This document shows, piece after piece, positions 22,987-35,225 of a stretch of 64,000 bases of DNA. The translations under genes were made by a program, and so were the position numbers. Origin of the DNA: Erodium maritimum (Eukaryota; Streptophyta; Magnoliopsida; Geraniales; Geraniaceae); NCBI GenBank assembly GCA_963921825.1, contig OY997596.1, positions 36,013,932-36,077,931 on the forward strand, in the 5' to 3' direction. Positions within the stretch are counted from its first letter, which is position 1; the number at the start of each line of letters is the position of its first letter. The notes beneath the pieces were generated by a model. That model was not told the origin of the DNA. It searched no databases and saw nothing but the letters and a program-made list of their open reading frames with translations.

Positions 22987-24990
22987 TTTTTTGACTAAAA
23001 AGGTGCAATTTCATCAGAAGTAAATCCCTGACCACGAAACATAAAAGAGTCATTATACTATATAGAGCCTAGAAGGTCTCTTTACAAAAAAAACTCTAAG
23101 ACAAATGATATGGTACAACCGGTGTTGGAAGAGCCATAAAGACGAACTGAAAATAAAACTAAACTATGACGAAACCAATGATTGCTGCTCAAGGTGTAGC
23201 CTTCATGCTCCATTCGCTGTGTTAAACCAAACATACGATCATTTATTTCAAGAGGAGACAGAGCTCTTTTAAGAGACCCCTCCCAAGGCCAGTCCCTAGA
23301 GCACTGGATTCCTTTCATTCCGCCACGTGGGCCTCTTTACTCCGCCGGCTACTGCTCCAACACCAACACCAAACCCAGCTCCAGCTCCAAGTCTAGTTCT
23401 ATCTATGTGCCCAAGCAGGTCCGGGGAGTCTACTTTCCCGCTATCCAAGGGCTGACCGATTACCAAATTTTTCCAACCTATATCGACCAAGCGGGTCGCA
23501 CCGTTAGGTGTAGTAGCTAAGGTACCTACCGGGCCCTTTCCTCGAGACAATGGGCCCTTAGGTGTAGAAGGCAAGGATATCGATTTCCGAGACGCCTGAT
23601 CATCCTAATTTGTTTCATATTCCCTGGTTTGACGGTCCTTTTGGAATTCCTTAATAGAGGAGTCGAACCGTGGGGTACTCACCACCTCCCGGTCGCACTT
23701 GGTCACCATGTGACCAAACATACCACAATTATAACAAAACAAATGCAATTTTGTATAAGTAAGAGTGACAAGAACTGGGCAGGAAATTCACAGGAAGTTG
23801 CCAGAATCGAATCTTTACTGTTCCTCCCCAGGGTGTACCTCATAGGTCACACCGGACATGAATATAAAGCCCTAGGGTTGCGCCGATCGTTTCTCCTGTG
23901 GTTATGGTACAGACCAAGGGAGGGAGGTTATGGGCTTCTACCCATAATTGGATCCTATCCAGAGTGGGGGGCTCTCTATCCATCGGGTCTAGGTCACCGA
24001 GCAGTAGTGGTCTCCCATCAAAGCACCATGGCTCGTTGTCTCGAACCCATGATGTGGTCTTCTCCGTCTCGAAGTAAAACCTGAAGATACCCGGTCCGAT
24101 GTCCTTGATCACTATTCCCTCTGTTGATTGTCCTCATGCCTTGGCGATGATCCGAAGGAGAACCTCCTTTTGGGGCGGCTTGGACATCCAAAATTTTCCC
24201 ATCACGGAAAATTGTTTCCTAGCAAGAATAGATGGACTCACCAGAGTTTACGGTACCATCACCTCGACCTCGACCTCCTCATATTCCTCTTAAAGAGCAA
24301 GCTGAGAAACCATCCTGAAAGCTGAACCGCTGGGAGTTCAGAGACACCAGAGAGGGAGGAGCCACCGAGGTGGAGCCGGTTTCCTTGATTATGAAAGTTT
24401 TACGATAGTGAACCATCCCAAATGGTGGCGTGAGCAGCGCCGGGATCACGTGGAAACGATCGACATTTGGAACCCAAACCCCCTCACAGAGAGCATCCAA
24501 CTTAGTCTTTCCTGGCTTCGGCCTCCCATGTTCAGACATGAGGGCTTTCCCTTTAAGAGGGTCTCGAACCAGTGGGGGCATCGGGTTGATGACGAGTACC
24601 ATCATAGGCGGTGCAGTGATGGGGAGAGTCGAGGAAACAACGTTCTGAGTAGAGGCGGTGGTGAGGGGAGTTGGTTCCACCAGTGGTTGAAGAGCATGCA
24701 CAGTCACAAGAAGTGGTAGAGTCTTCACGCCGTCGGGAGCGGACTACGGGGCCTTCGAGTCGACGGTGGAGGACGACAGAGTTGAATTCACCAAAACCCT
24801 AGCGTTGCTCATAGAGGAAGCTAGGGTTTGGTTCTTCAAAGGCCGACCACGCCGAGGTTTACTCGGAGGTTCAGACGGACTGGGAGAGAAGGACACGGCC
24901 GTCGTGGCTGGGGAAGGAAGGAGAGGGAGATAGGGACTGAGGGCGGTAGAAGAGTGCTTAGGGTTTCTTGGGTCTTATAAAAAGTATGAA
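22987..24990 (-). mobile_element. Second LINE carrying only ORF1
   Basis: Minus-strand element with tail T-run 22987-22992 followed by 'gactaaaaaggtgcaatttc', close to the tail of the 5.8-10.8 kb LINE. The only coding content is an ORF1 (about 24880-23600): AT-hook, DUF4283 and zinc knuckle. About 600 bp of 3' sequence follow with no endonuclease or RT. A target duplication was not found and the right edge is approximate. Two copies with the same ORF1-then-tail layout argue for a propagated form rather than two independent deletions. Confidence 0.65.
23600..24880 (-). pseudogene. LINE ORF1: AT-hook, DUF4283, zinc knuckle
   Basis: In order: KPRRGRPLK (AT-hook, about 24870-24844), then MSNARV at 24812, a Ser/Thr/Pro-rich linker (24728-24279), and the core of DUF4283 (24112-23840). 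That core contains GPGIFRFYFETEK, PWCFDGRPLLLGDL and LDRIQLWVEAHNLPP, a near-textbook signature. A complete zinc knuckle CYNCGMFGHMVTKC follows at 23736-23695. It binds the element's RNA in related L1s. The linker and DUF4283 parts are in different frames, so it is broken at about 24250-24112. The AT-hook is upstream of the first ATG, so the original start is lost or non-canonical. Confidence 0.75.
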
Positions 24991-25085
24991 AAACAGGAAT
25001 AGACAACGGGCGAGAAAGTTATGTTGCTTAGCAACACTTATCTAAATCTAATGGGCCAGTTCAATATTAATAATTGCACAGCTCT

Positions 25086-26165
25086 AACGTGGGATAACGT
25101 CGCCCCATTCTCTCTCAGCCGCAGCTGCAGAACATCTTGGCCATGGCTTTTGTCATGGCTTGTGATATGACTCTATTCCTTCTGATCACAACAACGAGGA
25201 TGTCGGGAGATGACGTCTTTAATCACATAATTGCCTGGCAAGGCTGCAACAACCGTTCGATGGGGACGGCGGAAGGCGGGTCCGACAATGGTCTCTCTTC
25301 TCTGTCCGAATACAACTACGATATGGAGAACGCGTCCCCATGCACTTAACCCTTCGGGTTTCTCTTTGAACTCTCATGATTGAACTTTCGCCGTCGCCGG
25401 CCATACCTCCGGTCGACGTTGTCCCCGTGCCTCCTTCCAAGGTTGCGCACCCAATCCGGCCGCCCCCACTGCCCACGGATCCGGCCTATCTCGATCCACG
25501 CCGCCGCCTCCGTCCACGGATCAGTCCTCCCTCTATCCGCGCCACCGCCGCCAGCCATGGATCCGTCTCTTCGTTTTCCATGCTTCCGCCATCGATCTCC
25601 TTGCTCTCCATGTAGCTCCCAGACAGGCTCAATCAAACCCGAGCATCAACGTGGCCGCGATCGAAGCGATCTTGGAGTGTCGCTGTATTTAGGACCCGAT
25701 AGGAGGGATGTTAGGTTGGGATCTGTATCCTCGAAAACCAAAACCGGTCACCTCGAGACTGGACGACTCTTTTTGGGTCGACCCGATGATGATCAATCTG
25801 CTTTTGTGTGAAGTATCGATGAAGTCACATATGGAGCACCGAGTGTACGCTCCGTCCTCCGCACCACAATTAAACATTCTAGCGACTCAAGCCGGAGAGT
25901 TAGCAATACCATGAGGCCTCGCTACGAAGGTTATGAGATCTCAGACGAATTGGCATCACGGGCTCTTTAGGTTATTATGGTCGATTTTCTGTTTTTTTGG
26001 TCTCTATTAGTCAGCGATACAAAGGCGATCAAACAATACGGGTCAAGTGTGCCAGAAACCCTACAAGGGTTTTGGACAAATACTCGAACCCAAGATCAGA
26101 GACCCGAATTATATTTATGATTTTTGTCATGATGAATAAAATTTCTTTCCTCTCGTTTCAAAAAA
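25086..26165 (+). mobile_element. Retroposed sequence of unknown origin, 1.08 kb
   Basis: A perfect 18-bp target duplication, TAATAATTGCACAGCTCT, flanks the insert (25068-25085 and 26166-26183). The insert ends 'tttcaaaaaa' and has AATAAA at 26135-26140, 20 nt before the tail. These are the marks of an mRNA copied and inserted by LINE machinery. Content: a small frame at 25137-25349 (70 aa, unrecognised), then a strikingly GC-rich block (25380-25620) open in several frames, then ordinary DNA. I recognise no parent gene. It could be a retrogene, a chimaeric SINE-like element, or a 5'-truncated LINE with an unusual 3' region. Confidence 0.75.
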
Positions 26166-26183
26166 TAATAATTGCACAGCTCT

Positions 26184-26729
26184 CGGTTAAGATGCCATGA
26201 TTGTTCTGTATACGTCATTTGACATAATTCATTATTAATTATTTATGTGGGTCTAGGCCTGCCATTCTAGTCAAGGGCCCAAATTCATTTCCAATCCACC
26301 GTTGGTGAAGGTTTAGAATGGGCAATAATTTAACGACTCTCTGATTAAATGTGCTTTGATTACGACATTTAAGAAGCCCAACTACTATCTAAGCCCATCC
26401 TTTTTGGGCTTAATATCTAAGCCCATCTACTATTCCACTTCATTTTTTTTTATCGGCAATACAAATGGAATTTATAGCTCTTCTTTGAGAGAAAAAGAGA
26501 ACAAAATATTCAAATACAAGCTCCAGCCACTCAGTTGTTGACTACTATTCCACTTCATTACTATCAACTTAGGATTGCATCTTATTATAATTAAGTTGTT
26601 ACCAATTCCTTACTTTTGTTTTTGATAATGATGAAAATTCAAGGTGACTATCATATTTGGTAAATATTATGTATAAATAAATATCTTTGGATATCCTATA
26701 TTTAGGTCACGTACATGCTTTAAAATGTC
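26184..26729. other. Spacer with a 97-bp LINE scrap
   Basis: AT-rich, no gene. 'gcccaa'/'aagccca' blocks recur (26378-26428). The only feature is the small insertion described at 26445-26541. Confidence 0.45.
26445..26541 (-). mobile_element. Tiny 5'-truncated LINE tail, 97 bp
   Basis: The 18-bp duplication CTACTATTCCACTTCATT lies at 26427-26444 and 26542-26559. Between them is a T-run followed by 'atcggcaatacaaatggaat', i.e. a minus-strand tail resembling the LINE end at 62.87 kb ('atcagcaaattatttataa'). A clear target-primed insertion of only the last ~90 bp. Confidence 0.8.
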
Positions 26730-28568
26730 TTTTTTTAGCGAAAGGTATAGACATTTTATTTCAAATAAGAGGTAACGATACAGTGAAATGCACCAGGTAC
26801 TGGACCTGACCACGGAAGAACAGGCATAGAACGCGCCTCCCTAGTTAGCCAGTGAGAGGCTTTGTTCGCTGTTCTTTTAACAAATTGAAGGATTGTCCCT
26901 TGTTGTTGAGAAAGAAGTTCCCGGATGTCCCGAATAAATGTTCCAATGGGGGAGGCTGCCTGGAAAAACTTAGTGTTTCTATCCCCTTCAGATAACCAGT
27001 GTTGCTTCGCCCGCTGACGCCAGAACGCCTCCTGTTCTCCCAACGCCCTTTCATATTGTATCTGAATCTCCTCCCGACGATGTACTCCCGGTCTATCTGT
27101 TCGACCATTCAGTTCTGCAATCCTCCTCTGGCACCATTTGATGTTATTGATATTCTGACGAAAGTGATGGCTGCCTCATTTATCTAAAGACTTACCCACT
27201 GCATGAATCACATCGTAGAAAGGCGTCCCCAGATTCTTATCCCAAGCCCCTTGAATCAGGTTACCACAGGCCGGATCATGAATCCATTGAGACTGGAACT
27301 TGAATTTCCGGGGCCCACAACGGGGTACATGCCGGGCCAAGGACAACAGAGCCGACCAATGATGCAATATAGTGACCCCTGTATTGCAGAAATGCAGATC
27401 CAAAAGAGTGGAAAACAGGGCATCTGAAACCAAGGCCCTATCCAGTCTGGATTGAATCCTCGCATCATGGCGCCTTCCCCTAAACCAGGTGAACCGATGA
27501 CCAGCCATTGGGACATCCACAAGGCGCAGGTCACTCACCATCGAGTAGAAGTCATTCATGAGACTAATTGGATACGCCCCCCGCCCCTCGCGAAGTTTCA
27601 TTTGGATCTAGAATCCCATTGAAGTCCCCAATCAGGATCCAATTGGGTCTTAAGGGGGAATGAAGACTGCGGATCAAGTCCCAGGTAACGTGCGGCCGGT
27701 CCCTACGCGGTTCCCCGTAAACTCCCATGATTCGAATGTCGTCATATCCCGGAGCCGAAAAATCCACATCAATGTATCGAGCTGAGGATGACCGGAGGTC
27801 TACGGTGACGCTAGATACCCAAAATAAGGCCAGCCCCCTTTGACTTGGCGTGTCCCGAGTCCCTCGAATATAAGGAACACAGAGATGCTCCTGGAATCCC
27901 AGAGAACGAGATAGAATAGCCCAGCCTTGGATATCCAGCAGGGATTCAGAGGGGAAAAGTATATGAGGACGGTTGTCGCGTATAAGATGTCTGAGCTGCT
28001 GCTTATGGAGTCCCGTCCCCATTCCCCGATAGTTCAATGCTAGGGTCCTAAGGTCCTGTTTGACTTGTGGAGACGAGGGTCCTGTGCCTGGGTCCCAATT
28101 CCTTTGTCCGAATGGAGAACCCGCCGATAGAGGCGCTGACGGTGACAACAGAGGACATGGAGCCGATTCGTCCCCCAATGCACCTTGCGAGACTATCTCG
28201 TCCAGGCCCCCGCTCCGTCTTGGGGACTGGGGAGAAGTATCAGACGGTAATGAATCCAGCAAAGGTCCCAGACAAGGCCTCTCAGCAGTGGATCCCGAGG
28301 ATGAAGAATCAGAGCTGAGCAGCGAATCCAGAGATAGCGACAGAGGGGATATTGTACCAGGGCTGCCTGAGGCAGAACGCAGCCTATGTCGGCGGTGACG
28401 GTCAAAGGCAAAACGTGCCTGAGACAGAATCTCATCCACACTAGGGACAGAGAGAAGTGGCGACGATAGGGGAGGAGACTCCCGACCCGGGGACGGCGGA
28501 AGAGGTCTGGAACTGTGCTGGGAAGAAGGAGACGACACATGGCAGCGGCCTGACATCGAAACCCTTAG
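26730..28568 (-). mobile_element. Internally deleted ORF2 LINE
   Basis: Minus strand. Tail T-run at 26730-26736, then 'agcgaaaggtatagacattttattt', nearly the tail of the LINE at 29062. The 5' end, 'CTAAGGGTTTCG' just before ATG at 28556, is also shared with that LINE (5' end 44492). It holds an endonuclease domain but the RT, zinc-binding tail and most of RNase H are gone. Total length is 1.84 kb. Both shared ends show that it is a full-length derivative with a deletion, not a 5'-truncated copy. I found no target duplication. Confidence 0.75.
26756..28556 (-). pseudogene. LINE ORF2: N-extension and endonuclease, RT deleted
   Basis: The frame 28556-27564 (330 aa) has a Ser/Pro-rich N-terminal extension of about 165 residues, then an AP-endonuclease-like domain: LALNYRGMGTGLHKQQL, FSAPGYDDIRIMGVYGEP, NWILIGDFNGILDP. 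After a frameshift near 27580 the domain continues (27601-27176) with DVPMAGHRFTWFRGRRHDAR and SRLDRALVSDA. At 27043-26756 the text jumps from RQRAKQHWLSEGDRNTKFFQ straight to SPIGTFIRDIRELLSQQQ. Those two blocks are about 2.7 kb apart in the intact relative at 29-32 kb. The join falls between alanine and serine codons and keeps frame. LINE endonuclease would nick target DNA; this copy is dead. Confidence 0.8.
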
Positions 28569-28863
28569 GCATATCTCTTAGTAAAAACTAACAAAATAAT
28601 AGTAAATGACACTTTTATGTTTTTTCATTTCAAACTTAAACTAGATTATCTTATTAACCCATATTTATTATTAATTTTAATAATTCATTACAATTTTAAC
28701 TAATTCATAATAATATTATTAATTTCTTAAATAACTTATTCTTTAATTTTCATTAATTCATTATTTTCTTTAACTATATATAAGCTCACTGTTTAATATA
28801 AAGTGAACATAAAATATAAAGTGAAAATTGTTCTCGACATAGTTTTATAAAAAAAATGTTTCA
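28569..28863. other. AT-rich flank of the nested block
   Basis: Very AT-rich with no coding sense. Its last ~45 bp (ttttataaaaaaaatgtttc) match the repeat units at 44691-44930, so this was contiguous with that repeat before the Mutator-like insertion. Confidence 0.6.
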
Positions 28864-29056
28864 TAATTTGAAGAGATAATTCCACCTCAATACCCTAAAT
28901 ATTTTTTATATTTCATTAAGAGTACCTAAATCTTTTCTGTGCCATCTCAGTACGCTAAATTTTCATTAATTCATTTAAAGTATCTTAAATTTTTTTGCCA
29001 CCTCAGTACCCTAAACTTTCATTAATTCCATTTTGTTACTCATCATTGACTTTACC

Positions 29057-32000
29057 CTAAATTTTTTTAGCGAAAGGTGCATAAATTTTATTGCAAATCA
29101 GAGGTAACGATACATTGGAGTGCATCAGCACTGGACCTGACCACAGAAGAACATGCATAGAATGCGCCTCCTTGGCTAGCCAGTGGGAGGCCTTGTTCGC
29201 TGTTCTTTTTACAAATTGAAGGGTAGTCCCTTGTTGTTGTGAAAGAAGTTCTCGGATGTCCCGAATAAATGTCCCAATGGGGGAAACTGGAGGTTCACTA
29301 TGCGAAACCATGTTGAGTAGTACATGAGCATCAGACCGGACAATAACATTTGGCCCAAAGAGCGGGGCATTCTTCAGGGCCATTGCCAGAGCACATGCTT
29401 CAACCATAAGGGGGTTCCAAGTACCCGATAGGAGTCCATTCCCCGCCAAACGGACCGATCCCCGGGAGTCCCTCGCGATCACGCCCCACGCAGATTGCCG
29501 AGTATCCTAGAATATAGCCCCATCCACATTAATAACAATGGTGTCAGCAGGTGGGCGAAACCATTTAGCAGTCCAGTTCGTCGGAGTGAATCTTGGCTTA
29601 GGACCTGCAGCCTTAGCCTCCCTCTAGGCCGTCAAGTGTGCCGCCGCGGCCGCCATCACTCGTAGAGCCACCGGGGACTCCCCTTTCCATTTCAGTTCGT
29701 TTCTGGCCTTCCAAATTTCCCACATAATAGAAATTATCTCCGTCGTCATAACACGCGACCGACCAGCTTCACTCCCGCCCACCAGTGCTCAAAAGTCCCC
29801 TCTTGCCACTGTGGGGCTGGGTCCCCTAACAGATTCCAACACATTTTGGCGAATCCACACTTGAAAAATAGATGTTCCACCGTCTCCGGTGCCTGGCCAC
29901 TAATGTCACAGATCGGTGAAATAAGAACAAATTTCCTTTTAATATTAGTGGCCACCTGAAGGGTGTTAGTGAGGGCCCACCATAGGAAGATCAGGAGACG
30001 TGGGGGTGCGGGAATGGACCACAACCCTGACTAGATAACCGAGACTGCGTGCTGACGTGCAGCATGGCGGGCTGAAGCCAGCATCGCATAGCCTGTCTTC
30101 GTGGTGTAGTGAACTGTTCGATCAGCAGCCCAATACCAAGTATCCTTCCCCCGAAGCGCCGAGAGTGGGACCTGAAGGATCGTCTCACGCTCCTCAGTCG
30201 AGAAGACACGTCCCATCAGGGGAGCACCCCAGTAGAGACTCCCTGGCACCATAAGCCCCGCCACCCGAGTACCCACCAGCGCAAGGTTAGACGAAGTAAT
30301 CTCCAGGATAGACCCCACCAACCATGGTGTACCTAGCACTAGGGTATCCCGGCCATCCCCTATGGCTATACGAAGGCCGCCCCGAAGTAAATCCTGAGTG
30401 GACAGAATAATCTCCCATGTAAAGCTTTGGTTAGCCGCCGTACCCGCCTCCTAGAAAACTGGTTTATGGGAAGTATCGAGCTTTGAGGACCCTAGCCATA
30501 AAAGAATGGGGACGGTGGATCAAGCTCCAAGCTTGTTTTCCCAGCAGAGCGTGATTAACATCGCTGAGGTGTCTAGATGCCACCCCGCCTCCTTCGGTTC
30601 GCATAGTTTACCCAGTCCTGCTAGATGATCGGGCGACCCGTTTTCCCCTACCAGAACTGAGCCAAAGCCTCGTGGATCCTGTGAATGAGCTTAATAGGAA
30701 TAGTGAATACCGACATAACATAGACGGGGAGAGATGTAAGAACAGACCAGATCATTACTTCCCGCCCTACCGGGGAGAGCAATTTTACATCCCATGATCT
30801 AATTCGTTAGATTATCCTATTACTCAGATATGCCATAGCCGCATTCCTGTTTCTCTCGATCATATTTGGTACTCCCAAGTACATAGAGGCTTCAGATGTT
30901 TCCCTTATGCCGAGGATTTAAGAACAAGTCTGCTGCATAGATGGAGATGTGTTTCTACTAAAAGAATTGAGGATTTTTCCAGGTTCAGAACCTACCCCGA
31001 GAGGCCCCTAAACATGACCAGAATATCCTTCACTGTCTGAGCATCCGCGGGGGTCGCTCTGCAGAAAATGTAGCAGTCGTCCGCAAAGAACATATGAGAG
31101 ACTTCCAGAGCCCTACTGTCGACCTTAATGCTCCTCATCCGCCCCTCTGCCTGACGCAAGAGATACTATAAGCCTTCCATACAAAGGAGGAACAAATACG
31201 GAGAGAGTGGATCCCCCTGCCTCAATCCCCGTGACGGAGTGAACTTCGGTGTCTCCCGCCCCCCAAATGACACCGTATAGCAGACCGACTTCATACAACA
31301 TGTGATCAAGTCAATCCATTCTGCCGAGAATCCCAGGCGAACCATGATACAGAAGAGATAGTCCCACTCTACTCTATCATAAGCTTTACTCATGTCCAGT
31401 TTAAGTGCCATGAAAACGACTGATCCCTGACACTTGTGGTGAAGAAAATGGATTACCTCAAATGCAATTAGAATGTAGTCCTGGATACAACGATCCAAGA
31501 TGAACGCCCCTTGAGTGGCCGAGATAAACTTGTTCTGGCTAACACCTTCGACATGATTCGAAAGATAACATTACATAAGGCGATAGGGCGTAAGTCTGTT
31601 ACCTTATCCGGATCTGACTTCTTGGGGATTAGGACAATTGTTGTATCATTAAGAGTATGGTCAAATGTACGGGTCGAAAAGACTTCTTGTATAAACCGCA
31701 CCACCTCCTCCGCCACAATCGGCCAATAATGTTGGTAATACCGGGGTTCAAACCATCCGGACCTGGGGATTCGTCTGGTCCCATTTGGAACACTGCCAGT
31801 CTAACCTCCTCCGCCACACACGAAGATAACAAAGCCTGATTCTTGGCGGTAGAGATACATGTCGGCAGGTTGATGGGAAATCCTTGTAAATTGGGGAGAG
31901 AAGAAGTGAACAACATTGTAAAGTACCATACAATCAAATGTCGCATACCCGTATCCCAAGTAACCGAGTCCCGATTGTTAGTCTTTAATGAAAAAAATGT

Positions 32001-32320
32001 GTTAATCTTCTACCGAAATGAGCAGGCTGCCTTGAAGAACTTAGTATTTCTGTCCCCTTCAGATAATCAGTGCTGCTTCGCCCGCTGACGCCAGAATGCG
32101 TCATGTTCCCCCAAAGCCCGCTCATATTGTATTTGGATCGCCTCACGTCGGTGGACACCCGGCCTATCTGTCCGACCATTCAGTTCAGCAATCCGCCTTT
32201 GGCACCATTTGATGTGATTAATGTTTTGGAGAAAATGTTGTCGCCCCCACCTATCCAAAGAGGTGGCCACAGCACGAATCACATCGGAAATAGGCTTTCC
32301 CGGGTCTTTATTCCAAGCCC
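29057..32320 (-). pseudogene. LINE ORF2 C-terminal two thirds: RT, zinc tail, RNase H
   Basis: Reading from 32320 leftwards: AFWRQRAKQHxLSEGDRNTK-type linker (32110-32020). RT blocks follow: DTTIVLIPKKSDPDKVTDLR (31646-31588) and LKLDMSKAYDRVEWDYLF (31410-31357). GLRQGDPLSPYLFLLCMEGL ends at 31166 and FADD, with the catalytic aspartates, is at 31087-31076. The zinc-binding tail CDISGQAPETVEHLFFKCGF lies in 30024-29746. RNase H (29482-29057) contains PLMVEACALAMALKNAP and VIVRSDAHVLLNMV, then SPIGTFIRDIRELLSQQQ. At least four frame changes separate these parts. The RT active-site text is intact but the protein could not be made. Confidence 0.85.
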
Positions 32321-35215
32321 TGTCACGCCCCAAATCCGGTTTTGACCAGACTCGAGACGTGAACTTAAAAGATTAATAATTAAAGCAAGTTAAAAGGAAT
32401 AAAGTTTAAATTAATAATAACTTGTAGCCATAAACGATAAAAGAGTCAACAACTCAAAATACAAAAAGACAGGTTTAATACAAAAAAACGATGAAGTACG
32501 TCTCTAATATATCAAACCCGGACCCTCAACGAGCCCCCGAGCTCTGAGACATCCTCTAGGCCAACTCAGCACTGAAACCTTTAAACAACAGTAAACATAA
32601 AGGGGGTGAGCTTTCGCTCAGTAGGAAAAAGTAGTAAGTAATGAAAGGGCCCCCGCTTTTACAACAATAGTCAAGATTAGGATCATTAGCACAACGCGCC
32701 AAAATATGAGATTGATAATAAGTATAAGGCTTAACAAAATAGTAACTAAAAGGAAATTAACAGGAGAAAAGTTTATCCACCAATAGAAATAACTAACGAA
32801 CGATCAACGGGGACAAGATAGTTTAATCAACAAAGGGAACAACTAACGAGACACACGAATACCAAAAGATAGATAAACAAAACTGCAAGACTCCGGTCCA
32901 CACACGGACCAATACAACATAACGGAAAGCCCCTCGCTCCAGAGGGTACGCATACATCGGGACCCCCAGAAATATCTCCACGGGACACATAAAACATCGG
33001 GCCTCTCGGAAACGTCCCCAAAGGAACATAAGTCATCGGGGTGCAGCAAATAATATAATAAAATATATCATACCGGAAACACACATCGGCCTAGATATTT
33101 TCCCGAAAACATCCCTCAGGGCACACAATAACACGTCATACCGGAAACGCACATCGGCCTAGACGTCTTCCCGGAAACGCACATCGGGGTCAACAACGTA
33201 CATCATACCGGAAACGCACATCGACCTAGATGTCTTCCCGGAAACACACCTCGGGGTGCACAAACATCACCACACAATGGCATAGCAAACACAATATAAC
33301 AAGTCATAATGTCGACAAAGTTTACCACAATACGTCACATAGAATTCATGTTAATACTCACGCTTACCAGTATGACTTACCAACTACGTTCATCGGTCTA
33401 TCACTCACCCGATCATATCATAGGGCACAATCACATCACATTCAAGCATTCATTCAATCAATCATAACACGAATCAATCATTCATTCACTCAATCAATCA
33501 TAACACGGATCATTGATTCATTCAATCAATCAATCATCATTTATCTAGTTTAGTACGACTCTTATATTAACCTAAAGAAGAAACATGCATCGGCATTCGA
33601 TTCAAATGAACACAATCACAATCAATCCTAAGGCTCGACATGGCCATTCTACCAGCACGTCAATTTCCCAGAGTATTGAAAGCGGTTATCCAGTGAATCA
33701 CATCCTATATGCATACTAGACTCGTCCGATTATTTATATAATTAAAAGCAGCTATTCTAGTGAATCACATCCTATATGCGTACTAGGACCTTTCCGGTTA
33801 TTATTATCCTAAAGGCATACTATTAACGTTCGTAATTTAGGCGAGTGGTTTAATACTTTTCCCTACCTCAAAAAGAACCCACATCTACGTCTCCTAGCTG
33901 CTGACGTCCGGGCCTAACTCCGGTCTTCTCGGGCGAAGTCAAAGTCTGGGTTTAACATGTAAAGTTCAATATCAGTCCCGGTCCAGATAGGGCAGTCCTC
34001 TAATTCATCAAATTCGTCATTTAATTTAACCGTCAAGTCCTTGAATTTATCTGATTTTAGTCCAAATATTTAATTAATTAATTTAATTAAAACTGTCCGA
34101 CCCGGCCGACCCGAGTCCGACTCGAACCCGGTCTGAATCCGGAAACCAGATCCAGAACTAACCTGGATCCGAGTCCAGACCAGAACCGACCCGAACCCGA
34201 CCCAGACCCGGATCCAGACCCGAGTCCAGACCCAAGTCCAGGATCCAGACCCAAGCCCGATCCAAGTTCAGGCCCAGACCCGAGCTGGGGCCCAAACCTG
34301 GTTTTGGCCCAAGTCTGCTCCGAGGCCCAGGCCCGTGTCTCTTGTTTGGCCCAAGGCCCGTGTTCTCAGGCCTGAGCTGTGAACGGCAGCGAGGCGATGG
34401 GTAGGGTTCCGGCGAAGAGAGGGCGGCGACGGGGGAGGCTCGGAGTGGGTTCTCGTTGCCGGCGACGACATCAGGAAGTCTGGTGCGAAGAGGGGAGGTC
34501 GTCAGGGCATGCGACAAGCCTCTTCGTCCAGATCTGACGGCCAGAGGAGCTCGCCGGCGCGAGAACTATAGATCTGGAGTCCGAGGGTTCCAGCGACCCT
34601 TTCCCACCAAGTTCGGCCATCACTAGCACGCGCGCGAGCGATTTCAGGGAAGGGTTGGACGAGGGAAGTGAAATAGGTCATGAGAGAAGCTCACCGGTAC
34701 TGGGCTTCACGATTCTGGTGCGGCGAGGTTCGAATGAGGAAGGGGCGGCGGCGTTCGCTTCGATTCAGCGAGGAAGAAGAAGGGAGAAGGAGGGGGTTTC
34801 TGGTGTTGTATGGTCATGGGTGGAAGTAGAAAAAGAAGACGGAGAAGAAGAGGGAGGAGGAGGTCGGAGAAGGGCGGTGGCGTTACTGGATCAGGTTCGC
34901 GAGAGAGAGGAAACGAGAGGAAGAAGATGCTTTGGAAAGAGTGCGAGTGAATGAGGAGCTGAGGCGTTGCGAGTTTAGGGTTAGTCACGTGGGTTTGGGC
35001 CGAGCGCTAAAATGGGTTCGGTCATGGCTTGGGCCCGGTCTCTGACCGTCCTGGTCAGCCTGGTCCAGCCCACTCCTCTTTTGTTTTTTTTTGTTTTTTT
35101 TTATTTCTTTTCTTTTTCTTTTGCAATCGATCCAATTTTCAACTCGATTTCCAACCACGACAATTCAAGTCGACAAAATTAATATTTAAATCTATTAAAC
35201 CGGGGCGGTCTTTCA
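32321..35215 (-). repeat. 3' LTR of the Gypsy element
   Basis: In element sense it begins TGAAAGACCGCCCCGG (35215) and ends GGATTTGGGGCGTGACA (32321). The region before it (AATTTCGAGGA, 35226-35216) is the likely polypurine tract. It carries the repeat 'ataccggaaacgcacatcgg' (33000-33255), a Pro/Gly-coding degenerate repeat (34130-34330) and the conserved hairpin (32607-32620). Confidence 0.9.
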
Positions 35216-35225
35216 TCCTCGAAAT

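Noticed and set aside
23296..23574. Gly/Ala/Val-rich frame in the 23-25 kb LINE
   Set aside because: It lies after the zinc knuckle in the 3' part of the ORF1-only LINE and has no motif; kept only as part of that element.
28060..28398. Plus-strand frame of 112 aa
   Set aside because: It is antisense to the Ser/Pro-rich N-extension of LINE ORF2, which has family support on the minus strand.
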